This document shows positions 26,514 to 35,153 of a stretch of DNA of 64,000 nucleotides, piece by piece. How positions within the stretch are numbered: position 1 is the first letter of the stretch; the number at the start of each line of letters is the position of its first letter. The translations under genes and the position numbers were made by a program. Source of the DNA: Actinoplanes sp. M2I2 (GTDB taxonomy: Bacteria; Actinomycetota; Actinomycetes; Mycobacteriales; Micromonosporaceae); NCBI RefSeq assembly GCF_023544445.1, contig NZ_JALPVJ010000002.1:124001-188000 (forward strand), in the 5' to 3' direction. Below the pieces are notes generated by a model. That model saw nothing but the letters and a program-made list of their open reading frames with translations. It made no database searches and was not told the DNA's origin.

Positions 26514-27437
26514 ATGCGCATCACCACGCCGTACGGGGCCACGTCGACGGCCGACGAGGTCTCCGAGGGCATCGACCTGACCGGCCGGCGGGCCGTCGTC
26601 ACCGGCGGGGCCTCCGGCATCGGCGTCGAGACGGCCCGCACGCTGGCCCGGCGCGGCGCGTCGGTGACGCTGGCGGTGCGCGACGTCGAGCGCGGCCGCA
26701 AGGTGGCCGACGAGATCGGCCGGGGCGTCGAGGTGCGGCCGCTGGAGCTGACCGACCACGCGTCGATCACCGCGTTCGCCGCCGGCTGGGAGGGCCCGTT
26801 GGACCTGCTGATCAACAACGCGGGGGTGATGGCGCTGCCGTCGCTCACCCCCGACCCCCGGGGCTGGGAGTTCCAGTTCGCGACCAACCACCTCGGTCAC
26901 TTCGCCCTCACCACGCGACTGCGTCCGGCACTCGCGGCCGCGGGCGGGGCCCGGGTGGTCAGCCTCAGCTCGTCCGCTCACCTGTTCTCGCCGGTCGTCT
27001 TCGACGACATCAACTTCAAGTTCCGCCCGTACGACGCCACGCTCGCCTACGCGCAGTCGAAAACCGCGGTGAACCTGTTTGCCGTGGCCGCCACCGCGCG
27101 CTGGCGCGACGACGGCATCACGGTGAACGCGGCCAACCCCGGCGCCATCGCCACTCCGTTGCAGCGCCACGTGGGCGGCAAGCTGGCCACCCCGGCCGAT
27201 CTGCAGAAGACCACCGCACAGGGCGCCTCCACGTCGGTCCTGCTGGCCGTCTCGCCGCAGCTGGAGGGCATCGGCGGGCGCTACTTCAACGACAACCAGG
27301 AGGCCCAGCCCACCGACCGGCGACCCGCCGACGTCGAGGAACTCGTGCGTAGCGTCGCGCCGTACTCCCTGGACCCGGAGAACGCCGAGCGCCTCTGGGC
27401 GGTCTCGGCCGCAGCCGTCGGCCTGGGCCGGGGGTGA
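26514..27437 (+). CDS. SDR-family oxidoreductase
   Basis: 307 residues. Cofactor motif VVTGGASGIGVETARTLA, structural NNAGVM, and an intact active site with S in SLSSSAHL and Y-A-Q-S-K. Length and the NHLGHF motif place it with retinol-dehydrogenase/WW-domain-like SDRs in bacteria, which reduce or oxidise varied alcohols with NADP(H). ATG 26514 follows AGGAGA; the frame upstream to 26214 crosses the repeats and is not coding. Substrate unknown. Confidence 0.9.
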   Translation: MRITTPYGATSTADEVSEGIDLTGRRAVVTGGASGIGVETARTLARRGASVTLAVRDVERGRKVADEIGRGVEVRPLELTDHASITAFAAGWEGPLDLLINNAGVMALPSLTPDPRGWEFQFATNHLGHFALTTRLRPALAAAGGARVVSLSSSAHLFSPVVFDDINFKFRPYDATLAYAQSKTAVNLFAVAATARWRDDGITVNAANPGAIATPLQRHVGGKLATPADLQKTTAQGASTSVLLAVSPQLEGIGGRYFNDNQEAQPTDRRPADVEELVRSVAPYSLDPENAERLWAVSAAAVGLGRG

Positions 27438-27449
27438 CCGGACCGTGGC

Positions 27450-27630
27450 GGTCATTCCGCGCTTCGGACGTCGGTCCGGGTTGAGCAGACCGCGGGCCGG
27501 TCATTCCGCGGTCCGGACGTCGGTCCGAGGCTGAGCAGACCGTGGGGGCGGTCATTCCGCGGTCCGGACGTCGGTCCGAGGCTGAGCAGACCGTGGGGCG
27601 GTCAGCCCGCGGCCCGGACGTCGGTCCGGG
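27450..27630 (-). repeat. Four ~50-bp tandem repeats running into the MFS gene end
   Basis: Units start near 27450, 27499, 27550 and 27600 (49-51 bp apart). Each carries a small palindrome, CGGAC-GTCG-GTCCG. The last unit covers the final codons and stop of the MFS gene, so the array looks like repeated copying of that gene's 3' end. The stems could act as terminators between the converging genes. Confidence 0.85.
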
Positions 27631-28834
27631 GGCTCGGCCCGGCGCGGAGGACGCGGACGACCAGACCGGCCACGAGCCCGACGACACCGAGGACGAGCAG
27701 GGCCGCGTCCAGGCCGGACAGCGCGCCGCTGAGACCCAGCACGATCAGCGGGCAGAGGAACTGACCCAGGAACAGCGCCGACGTCCACACCCCGGTGCCC
27801 CGCCCGCGCTGCTCGAACGTGAGCGGCCCGAGGGCCCAGGTCAGCAGCGAGGGCAGCAGCAGGCCGTTGCCGAAGCCGGTGACCACGGCGACGAGGACCA
27901 CCGTCGGCACCGAGGGGGCGAGACTCAGGCCGAGCAGACCGGCGCCCGAGACGGCGAAGGCCAGCGCGGCCGTCGTCGTGGCGCCCAGGCGCACCAGCCG
28001 GGAGAACAGGAAGGCGCCGGCGGCCGTGCCCAGCGACGCGATCGCGCTGACCAGGCCGATGGTGGCGGTCGAGGTGACGCCGATGTCGTCGAGCTTGAAC
28101 GACAGTTCGACGATCAGCACGTAGAAGACGAGGCCGCCGATCAGGGTGACGGTGATCGGCGCGGCCAGGCGCGACCACGGCAGCGGGGGCAGGGCGGTCG
28201 CGGTGCGGGGCCGCGCGGCCGGCTGCCACAGATAGCGGGCCGCCAGCAGCGCCAGCGGGAGGCTCACCGCGTACAGCCAGAAGGGCGCCCGCCAGCTCTG
28301 CGCGCCCAGCGCGCCGCCCAGCCCGAAGAAGACGGTGGCGGCGATCGTGGTGCAGACGACCTGCAAGCCGAAGTAGCGGTCGCGATCGCGGCCGTGGAAG
28401 TAGTCGGCCAGCAGGGTGGTGCAGCACGTCATGATCGCGGCCTCGGTCAGGCCGACCAGCACCCGGCTGGCCACGATCATCGGCAGCGAGTCCAGCCAGA
28501 GCGGCGCGGTGCCGACGAATGCGTACGCGATCAGCGCGCCGACCAGCAGCCGCTTGCGGCCCAGCCGGTCGACCACGCGGCCGGCCACCACCGCGGTCAG
28601 TCCGATCATCAGCGCGGGCGCGGTCAGCACCACGGGGGTCAGGGTGCCGACGCCGGGCGTGCCGGCGAAGGCGTCCTCGATGCGCGGGAGCACCGGGGCC
28701 AGCAGCACGGAGCCGAGCACCGACAGACAGCTGGCCAGCAGCAGGATGGAGGCCTGGAGCGGTCCGGCCGGGCGGTCCTCGGCTGAGCGATCGGGGGCTG
28801 GGCGGTCGGGGGCTGGGAACTTCGACACGGGCAT
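27602..28834 (-). CDS. MFS transporter (aromatic cluster)
   Basis: About 410 residues with twelve hydrophobic helices and MFS loop motif GRVVDRLGRKRLL. ATG 28834 (MPVSKFPAPDRP) is used; ATG 28891 would add 19 mostly charged residues and no ribosome site clearly separates them. The C-terminal codons lie in the last of four tandem repeats. Lying beside a LysR gene and a ring-degradation cluster, it may import the aromatic substrate, which is inference. Confidence 0.85.
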   Translation of the reverse strand: MPVSKFPAPDRPAPDRSAEDRPAGPLQASILLLASCLSVLGSVLLAPVLPRIEDAFAGTPGVGTLTPVVLTAPALMIGLTAVVAGRVVDRLGRKRLLVGALIAYAFVGTAPLWLDSLPMIVASRVLVGLTEAAIMTCCTTLLADYFHGRDRDRYFGLQVVCTTIAATVFFGLGGALGAQSWRAPFWLYAVSLPLALLAARYLWQPAARPRTATALPPLPWSRLAAPITVTLIGGLVFYVLIVELSFKLDDIGVTSTATIGLVSAIASLGTAAGAFLFSRLVRLGATTTAALAFAVSGAGLLGLSLAPSVPTVVLVAVVTGFGNGLLLPSLLTWALGPLTFEQRGRGTGVWTSALFLGQFLCPLIVLGLSGALSGLDAALLVLGVVGLVAGLVVRVLRAGPSPRTDVRAAG

Positions 28835-28900
28835 CTCCGGAGGTCGGTGATCGGCGTCACTGCGCCGAGTGTCGGCCCGGGCTCCGGACAACGGAAATCA

Positions 28901-29830
28901 CTAGTTCTGACCAGCGATATCCACCAGACTGATGGCCGTGGCCCGCACGATCAGGTCGCGCAGATAGCGGTGGCCGGGGTCGTCGTCATAGGTGGGATGC
29001 CACCACATCGCCTCGATCAGCGGCGCGGCGTCGAACGGCGGCGGCAGGGCCCGGATCCCGCTGTTGAGCGGCAGCAGCTCGACCAGCCGCCGCTGCAGCA
29101 GGGCGATGCGCTCGCTGCCGGCGACCAGGCCGGGCACGGTCAGGAAGTTCTCGGTGACGACCTGCACGTGCGGTTCGACGCCGAGCATCCGCATCTGGCG
29201 TCCGGCCGGGGTGGAGGCGGTGGGGCCGTGGTACGACAGCACCCAGGGCATCGTCTCGAGGTCGGTCAGCGACAGCTGCGGGCCGACCGCGCTGTTGTCG
29301 GCCGACACCACACACACCCATTCGTCGCGGTAGAGGTCGAGATGCGACAGGTCGGTGACGAAGCCGTGCGGCAGCACCAGAAGGTCGGTGCTCAGCAGGG
29401 TCTGGGCGGCCCGGTCGACCCGCTCCGGGGTGTTCGGGATGAAGCGCAGCCGGCTGTGCGGCGCCTCCTGCGCGAGCAGCCGGGCGACGGTGTCCCCGAT
29501 CAGGGTGACCATGTAGTCGCTGACCAGCATGGAGAACTCGCGGGTGGAGGAGGCCGCGTCGAAGTCCTGCTGGGCGGTGAACACGCGCTCCACACTGGAC
29601 AGCGCCACCTGCGTACGGTCGCGGAGCTGCACGGCCAGCGGCGTCAGCCGATAATCGTTGCCCACCCGGGTCAGCAGTTCGTCGTCGAAGTGCCGGCGCA
29701 GCCGGGCCAGGGACGCCGACAGGGCGGGCTGGCTGAGGCCCATCTGGGTGGCCGCGCGGGTGACGCTGCGCTGCGTCAGGAGCGCGTCCAGCGCGACGAG
29801 CAGGTTCAGGTCGAGCGCGGCCAGGTTCAC
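28901..29830 (-). CDS. LysR-family transcriptional regulator
   Basis: About 309 residues. An N-terminal helix-turn-helix (LNLLVALDALLTQRSVTRAA, then QMGLSQPALSASLARLR) is followed by a type-2 periplasmic-binding-like effector domain (FSMLVSDYMVTLIGDTV, LLVLPHGFVTD) of the NodD/LinR kind. GTG 29830 (VNLAALDLN) is preferred over ATG 29863 since family members start here. It is divergent from the catabolic genes and should activate them when an aromatic ligand binds. A dyad TGATG-N5-CATCA lies in the gap. Confidence 0.9.
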   Translation of the reverse strand: MNLAALDLNLLVALDALLTQRSVTRAATQMGLSQPALSASLARLRRHFDDELLTRVGNDYRLTPLAVQLRDRTQVALSSVERVFTAQQDFDAASSTREFSMLVSDYMVTLIGDTVARLLAQEAPHSRLRFIPNTPERVDRAAQTLLSTDLLVLPHGFVTDLSHLDLYRDEWVCVVSADNSAVGPQLSLTDLETMPWVLSYHGPTASTPAGRQMRMLGVEPHVQVVTENFLTVPGLVAGSERIALLQRRLVELLPLNSGIRALPPPFDAAPLIEAMWWHPTYDDDPGHRYLRDLIVRATAISLVDIAGQN

Positions 29831-29852
29831 CGGGCCAGCGTATCCACGCCGT

Positions 29853-29867
29853 TGATGACCCACATCA
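29853..29867. promoter_or_regulatory. Candidate LysR-binding dyad between divergent genes
   Basis: TGATG-ACCCA-CATCA, an exact inverted repeat in the 85-bp gap between the LysR gene and the catabolic cluster. LysR proteins bind such interrupted dyads next to the promoter they control. Short, so chance is possible. Confidence 0.45.
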
Positions 29868-29915
29868 GAAATCTCGTCTTCCCGGGACCGTCATGGTTGG
29901 CGGACCGTGGTGGCC

Positions 29916-30884
29916 ATGCGAGAACTGGACCGGGCCGATCCGGCCGGCGCCGTCGCCGCCGCGGCGAAGCGCTGCTCCAACTGGGGCCGCTGGGGCGACG
30001 ACGACGTCCTGGGCACGCTCAACTTCCTCGACGAGGCCAAACGGGTCGAGGGCGCCGGGCTCGTCCGGCGCGGCGTCAGCTTCTCGCTGGCCCAGTCGTT
30101 CGACGCCGACGGGCCGCAGAAGGGCTGGCGGCGACGCACCAACCCGGTGCACACGATGCTCGACACCGGACTGGACGCCGAACGCGGGCAGGGCTTCCCG
30201 CACGGGCTGGGCGGCGCCGACGACGTCATCTTCATGCCGTTGCAGGCCTCGACCCAGTGGGACGGCCTGGGGCACATCTTCGACCACGGCACCGCCTGGA
30301 ACGGCCGCCGGGCCGGCGACGTGGTGACCAGCGAGGGCGACCTGGTCACCGGCATCGAGCACGCGGCCGCCCCCGTCGCCGGTCGCGGCGTGCTGCTCGA
30401 CGTGGGCCGCGCGCTCGGCCCCGGCGGCGAGCTGCCCGACGGCTTCTCGATCACGGCCGAGCACCTGGCCGCCACCATCGCCGCCCAGGGCGGGTCGGCC
30501 CGCGTCGGCCGGGGCGACCTGCTGCTGGTCCGCACCGGCCGGCTGGCCCGGGCCCGCCGGGAAGGCTGGGGCGACTACGCGGGCGGCCCCGCGCCGGGCC
30601 TGTCGTTCACCACCGCGGATTGGCTGCACGACACCGAGATCGCCGCGATCGCCACCGACACCTGGGGCTTCGAGGTGCGGCCGAACGAGTTCGACGACGC
30701 CTTCCAGCCCCTGCACCAGGTGGCCATCCCGCACATCGGGCTGTTCATCGGCGAGATGTGGGACCTGGACGCCCTGGCCGCCGACTGCGCCGCCGACGGC
30801 CGGTACGACTTCTGGCTCACCGCCGCCCCGCTGCCCGTGACCGGGGCAGTGGGCGCGCCGGTCAACCCCATAGCCGTCAAGTGA
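29916..30884 (+). CDS. Cyclase-family (kynurenine formamidase-like) metal hydrolase
   Basis: About 322 residues. The cyclase-family fold is shown by CSNWGRWGDDDVLGTLNFL, the site TQWDGLGHIFDHGTAW, and a late IGLFIGEMWDLDALA. Members are zinc or manganese hydrolases acting on amide, ester or lactone bonds; the kynurenine formamidase branch is best known. ATG 29916 is used; GTG 29907 is possible. It opens a five-gene cluster with ring-cleavage enzymes. Confidence 0.85.
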   Translation: MRELDRADPAGAVAAAAKRCSNWGRWGDDDVLGTLNFLDEAKRVEGAGLVRRGVSFSLAQSFDADGPQKGWRRRTNPVHTMLDTGLDAERGQGFPHGLGGADDVIFMPLQASTQWDGLGHIFDHGTAWNGRRAGDVVTSEGDLVTGIEHAAAPVAGRGVLLDVGRALGPGGELPDGFSITAEHLAATIAAQGGSARVGRGDLLLVRTGRLARARREGWGDYAGGPAPGLSFTTADWLHDTEIAAIATDTWGFEVRPNEFDDAFQPLHQVAIPHIGLFIGEMWDLDALAADCAADGRYDFWLTAAPLPVTGAVGAPVNPIAVK

Positions 30885-30900
30885 CGAAGGGACCCCTCAC

Positions 30901-32031
30901 ATGCCCGCCGTGAACACCGTCCTCGTGGTCGGCAGCGGCCTGGCCGGGACCGCGACCGCCATCCGGCTCGCCGCCCGGGGCGTCGCCGTCGAGCTGGTCG
31001 AGATCAAGCCCGACCTCGCCGTCCTCGGTTCCGGCATCACGTTGCAGGGCAACGCCTTGCGGGAGCTGCGCACCCTGGGCGTCTGGGACCGGGTGCGCGA
31101 GCACGGGTACGCCTTCGACGTCACCGGCATCCGCGCCCCCGACCCGCACGGGACGGTCGTGGCCGAGATCCCGGACGCCCGGACCGGCGGCCCCGACCTG
31201 CCCGCCGCGCTCGGCATGCCCCGGCCCGAGCTGGCCCGCATCCTCGTCGACCGGGCGGTCGAGGCCGGCGTCAAGGTCCGCTTCGGCACCACCAGCACGA
31301 CGCTGTCGGCCGACGCGGACGGGGTCGACGTGTCCTTCGCCGACGGCTCGGCCGGCCGTTACGACCTGGTGGTCGGGGCCGACGGCATCCGGTCGTGGAC
31401 GCGCCGCATGCTCGGCATCGAGCTGGAGACCCGGTCGACCGGCATGGGCATCTGGCGGGCGTTCGGCCCGCGGCCCGCGAGCGTGACCCGCACCGATCTG
31501 TACTACGGCGGCCCCAGCTTCATCGCCGGCTACTGCCCGACCGGCGAGAGCACCCTCTACGCGTACGTCGTGGAGGCCGCCCAGGACCGCTCCACCCTGA
31601 CCCCGGACCAGCGGCTGGCCACCATGCGGGGCCTGGCCGGGGCCTACCACGGGCCGTGGGACGAGATCCGCGAGCGCCTCGACGACCCCGGCCAGGTCAA
31701 CTACACCTGGTTCGAGACCCACCTGCTGCCCGCGCCGTGGAACCGCGGCCGGGTCGTGCTGATCGGCGACGCCGCCCACTCCTGCCCGCCCACCCTGGCC
31801 CAGGGCGGCGCCCAGGCGCTCGAGGACGCCGCGGTGCTGAGCGAGTTGCTGATCGACCGGGACACCCTCGACCAGGACCTGTGGGACGCCTTCCACGCCC
31901 GCCGCGTCGACCGGGCCCGCACCGTGGTCGACGCCTCCAACCAGCTCGGCCGGTGGCTGCTCGACCACGAGCGGGGCGACGTGCCCGGGCTCATGCGGAG
32001 CATCGCCGCCCTCGTCAGCCGGCCCGCCTGA
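30901..32031 (+). CDS. FAD-dependent aromatic monooxygenase (PHBH family)
   Basis: 376 residues. FAD-binding VLVVGSGLAGTATAIRLA, DG motif YDLVVGADGIRSW, and GD motif VVLIGDAAHSCPPTLAQGGA are all present. This family hydroxylates aromatic rings using NAD(P)H and O2, typically to make a diol for ring cleavage. It precedes an extradiol dioxygenase gene by 16 bp, which fits such a pathway. ATG 30901 follows the cyclase gene by 16 bp. Confidence 0.92.
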   Translation: MPAVNTVLVVGSGLAGTATAIRLAARGVAVELVEIKPDLAVLGSGITLQGNALRELRTLGVWDRVREHGYAFDVTGIRAPDPHGTVVAEIPDARTGGPDLPAALGMPRPELARILVDRAVEAGVKVRFGTTSTTLSADADGVDVSFADGSAGRYDLVVGADGIRSWTRRMLGIELETRSTGMGIWRAFGPRPASVTRTDLYYGGPSFIAGYCPTGESTLYAYVVEAAQDRSTLTPDQRLATMRGLAGAYHGPWDEIRERLDDPGQVNYTWFETHLLPAPWNRGRVVLIGDAAHSCPPTLAQGGAQALEDAAVLSELLIDRDTLDQDLWDAFHARRVDRARTVVDASNQLGRWLLDHERGDVPGLMRSIAALVSRPA

Positions 32032-32047
32032 CTCCCAGGAGACTTCC

Positions 32048-32986
32048 ATGACCCAGCGACTCATCACCCATCTGCGGCACGTTGATCTGGCCGTGCCCGA
32101 CTACGCCAAGCAGCTCGACTTCTACACCCACACTTGGGGGCTCAAGCCCGAGCACACCGACTCCGGCTTGACCTTCCTGGCCGCCGAGGGCAGCCCCGAG
32201 CAGTACGTCGTCCGGCTGCGCGAGTCCGCCGACAAGCGCATCGACCTGATCGCCTTCGGCGCCGCGACCCCGGCCGACGTCGACACCCTGGCCGCCCGGG
32301 TGGCCGCCGACGGGGTCGAGCTGGTGACCGAGCCGGGCACCCTGCAGACCCCGGGCGGCGGGTACGGCTTCCGCTTTTTCGACAACGAGGGCCGTACGGT
32401 GGAGATCTCCGCCGACGTGGCCGTGCGCCGGCACCGCGGCATCGAGGCGGGCGAGTCCGTCCCGGTGCGCCTGTCGCACGTCGTCGTCAATTCGGCCGAC
32501 CCCGAGGGCACCCGCGCCTTCTACGAGAAGCACCTCGCCTTCGCCCTGTCGGACACGCTCATGCACCCGCGGATGGGCGAGATGATGTGGTTCATGCGGG
32601 TCAACGCCTGGCACCACAGCATGGCCATCGCCCGCGGACCGCACCCGTCCCTGCACCACGCGAGCTTCGAGCTGCGCGGCCTGGACGAGTACATGCGCGG
32701 CACCGGCCGGGTGCTGCGGGCCGGGGTGGAGAAGATCTGGGGCCCCGGCCGGCACCTGGCCGGCAACAACACCTTCAGCTACTTCCTCGACCCCAACGGC
32801 AACACCATGGAATACACCACCGAGCTCGAGGAGATCGACGAGGACACCTGGCACCCGCACCTCTACGACTTCAGCGACCCCGGGGTCAGCGACCAGTGGG
32901 GGACCGCGAACGCCATGAACGAGTTCGTCGCCCAGCGGTCGTTCAACGACCCTGACAAGGGCCTGTTCCAGGCTCCGCCGGTCTGA
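32048..32986 (+). CDS. Type I extradiol ring-cleavage dioxygenase (VOC family)
   Basis: 312 residues made of two vicinal-oxygen-chelate modules. The likely Fe(II) ligands are H144 (RLSHVVVN), H204 (SLHHASFEL) and E255 (NGNTMEYTTE), the standard 2-His-1-Glu set of catechol 2,3-dioxygenases. It should cleave a catechol-type ring next to the diol with O2. The gene lies between the monooxygenase and the FAH hydrolase, whose start overlaps its stop (TGATG). Confidence 0.92.
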   Translation: MTQRLITHLRHVDLAVPDYAKQLDFYTHTWGLKPEHTDSGLTFLAAEGSPEQYVVRLRESADKRIDLIAFGAATPADVDTLAARVAADGVELVTEPGTLQTPGGGYGFRFFDNEGRTVEISADVAVRRHRGIEAGESVPVRLSHVVVNSADPEGTRAFYEKHLAFALSDTLMHPRMGEMMWFMRVNAWHHSMAIARGPHPSLHHASFELRGLDEYMRGTGRVLRAGVEKIWGPGRHLAGNNTFSYFLDPNGNTMEYTTELEEIDEDTWHPHLYDFSDPGVSDQWGTANAMNEFVAQRSFNDPDKGLFQAPPV

Positions 32987-33963
32987 TGCGGTTCGCCTCG
33001 TACGCCGGGCCGGGCGGGGCGGTGCGCGCCGGTGTCGTCGGCGACGCCGGCCTGCACCCGCTGCCCGACGGCACGACCGTGCTCGGCCTCGTCCGCGCCG
33101 GATTGCCGGCCGCGCTCGACGCCGGCGCGGCCGCCCTGCCCGGTGAGGCGGTGCCGCTGTCGTCGGTGCGCCTGCTGCCTCCGCTCGAACCGCCGACCGT
33201 CCGCGATTTCGTCGCCTTCGAGGAGCACGTGGAGGGCGTCGTCGCCTCGGTCGGCGACGGAGCCGGCGTGGCCCCGGAGTGGTACGAGGCGCCGACCTTC
33301 TACTTCACCAACCCGTACGCGCTGGTCGGGGCCCACGACGACGTGCCGGTGCCCCCGGGCAGCCGGCTGCTCGACTTCGAGCTCGAGGTGGCCGTGGTGA
33401 TCGGCCGGGACGGCGCCTCGCTCAGCCCGGCGCAGGCCCGCGAGCACGTCTTCGGCTACACGATCCTCAACGACTGGTCGGCCCGGGACCTGCAACGGCG
33501 CGAGATGAAGGTCAACCTGGGCCCGGCCAAGGGCAAGGACTCGGCCACCACGCTCGGCCCGTGGCTGGTCACGGCCGACGAGCTGGAGCCGTTCCGGGAC
33601 GCCGACGGCTTCCTCGCCCTGGACCTGCGGGTGGCCGTCAACGGCATCGGGATCGGCCACGACCTGCTGTCCAACATGGGCTGGCCGTTCGAGGAGCTGA
33701 TCGCGTACGCGTCCCGCGGCACCCGGGTCCGCGCCGGCGACGTCCTCGGCTCGGGCACGTGCGGCAACGGCGGCTGCCTGGCCGAGCTCTGGGGCCGGCG
33801 CGGCGCCGTCGACCCGCCCCCGCTGCAGCCCGGCGACGTCGTCGAGATGACCGTCGAGGGCATCGGGACCATCCGCAACCGGGTGGTGCCCGGCCTCGAG
33901 CTGCCCCCGGTGCGACCGGCCCGCCCCCGCCCCCGTCTTCGCCGGCGCTTGCCGCAACACTGA
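32986..33963 (+). CDS. Fumarylacetoacetate hydrolase-family protein
   Basis: 325 residues with the family's metal-site core (LLDFELEVAVVIG, NDWSARDLQRREMKVNLG) and GSGTCGNG. These enzymes hydrolyse or decarboxylate ring-cleavage products such as 2-hydroxymuconate derivatives, or cleave acylpyruvates. The start overlaps the dioxygenase stop by one base, so the two are translated together. The last residues (RPARPRPRLRRRL) are basic and unlike the family. Confidence 0.9.
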   Translation: MRFASYAGPGGAVRAGVVGDAGLHPLPDGTTVLGLVRAGLPAALDAGAAALPGEAVPLSSVRLLPPLEPPTVRDFVAFEEHVEGVVASVGDGAGVAPEWYEAPTFYFTNPYALVGAHDDVPVPPGSRLLDFELEVAVVIGRDGASLSPAQAREHVFGYTILNDWSARDLQRREMKVNLGPAKGKDSATTLGPWLVTADELEPFRDADGFLALDLRVAVNGIGIGHDLLSNMGWPFEELIAYASRGTRVRAGDVLGSGTCGNGGCLAELWGRRGAVDPPPLQPGDVVEMTVEGIGTIRNRVVPGLELPPVRPARPRPRLRRRLPQH

Positions 33964-33973
33964 GAGGACCACC

Positions 33974-35140
33974 ATGTTCGAGTACTTCCCGAGCGGGCCG
34001 TACACCTGGAACCTGAGCGTCGTCGCCACGCTCAACTCCGGGGGGCTGATCGACGAGGTCGACCGGGCCTGCCGGCCGATCAAGGAGGCGGCGAACGCGG
34101 GGGAGGACGCGGGCACGCGGGACTTCCTGCGGGCCTGGACGGCGCTGACCGATCAGCTCGTCGGTCAGGCCGAGGAAGCCGAGAAGGCCGGGCACACCCG
34201 CACGGCCGGCCAGTTGTACTTCCGGGCCACCAACTATCTGGCCCAGGCCGAACGCATGCTGGCCCACTCCGACCCGGACCGCATCCCCTCCTACCAGCGG
34301 CTCCTCGAACTGGCGCAGAGGGCGTTCGCGACGCACAGCCCGCGGGTCAGCCGCGTGGAGATCTCGTACGAGGGGACGTCGCTGCCGGCGTACTTCAGCG
34401 CCGCCCCCGCCACCGCGACCGGCCCGGCCCCGGTGGTCGTGCTGGTCAACGGGCTCGACTCCACCAAGGAGCACATGTACTCGTCGAACCACTGGCACGA
34501 GCTGGCCGCCCGCGGCATCTCCTGCCTGATGCTCGACCAGCCCGGCACCGGCGAGGCGCTGCGGCTGCGCGGCCTGACCGCCCGCGTCGACGCCGAGGTG
34601 TGGGCCGGGGCGGCGGTCGACTGGCTGGAGACACGCGCCGATGTCGACGCGACCCGGATCGGCATCGTGGGATGGTCGCTGGGCGGCTACTACGCGCCCC
34701 GCGCGGCCGCCTTCGAGAAGCGGTTCGCGCTCTGCGTGGCCTGGGGCGCCAACCACAACTGGGGCGCCGTCCAGCGCCGCCGGCGGGATCGCGAGGGCGA
34801 ACGTCCCGTCCCGCACTACTGGGAGCACGTCCTGTGGGTCTGGGGCCACACCGACGTACGCGAGTTCATCGAGTTCGCCGACGCGGTCCACCTCGACGGC
34901 GTCGTCGACAAGATCACCGTGCCGTTCCTCGTCGCCCACGGCGCCGGCGACCGGCAGATCCCCCTCGAGTACGCCCACCGCTCCTACGAACAGGCGGTCA
35001 ATAGCCCGAAGCGCGAACTACGGGTCTTCACGCCCGAGGAAGGAGCGACCGAGCACATCGGCCTCGACCACCTGCCGTACGTGAGCACCTTCATCGCCGA
35101 CTGGGTGTCCGACACCTTCGCCGGCCTCCCGTCGGCGTGA
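33974..35140 (+). CDS. Alpha/beta hydrolase of the C-C hydrolase type with N-terminal helical lid
   Basis: 388 residues. An all-helical N-terminal region of about 120 residues precedes the hydrolase core, with nucleophile S235 in GWSLGG, acid near DRQIPLEY and His in EHIGLDHLPY. The layout resembles 2,6-dihydroxypseudooxynicotine hydrolase and related C-C bond hydrolases, which cut side chains off ring products. It ends the cluster and starts 10 bp after the FAH gene. The exact substrate is not known. Confidence 0.85.
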   Translation: MFEYFPSGPYTWNLSVVATLNSGGLIDEVDRACRPIKEAANAGEDAGTRDFLRAWTALTDQLVGQAEEAEKAGHTRTAGQLYFRATNYLAQAERMLAHSDPDRIPSYQRLLELAQRAFATHSPRVSRVEISYEGTSLPAYFSAAPATATGPAPVVVLVNGLDSTKEHMYSSNHWHELAARGISCLMLDQPGTGEALRLRGLTARVDAEVWAGAAVDWLETRADVDATRIGIVGWSLGGYYAPRAAAFEKRFALCVAWGANHNWGAVQRRRRDREGERPVPHYWEHVLWVWGHTDVREFIEFADAVHLDGVVDKITVPFLVAHGAGDRQIPLEYAHRSYEQAVNSPKRELRVFTPEEGATEHIGLDHLPYVSTFIADWVSDTFAGLPSA

Positions 35141-35153
35141 GCAATCGACCGCC

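Noticed and set aside
27450..27630. CRISPR array
   Set aside because: The units are adjoining repeats without unique spacers and overlap a coding end.
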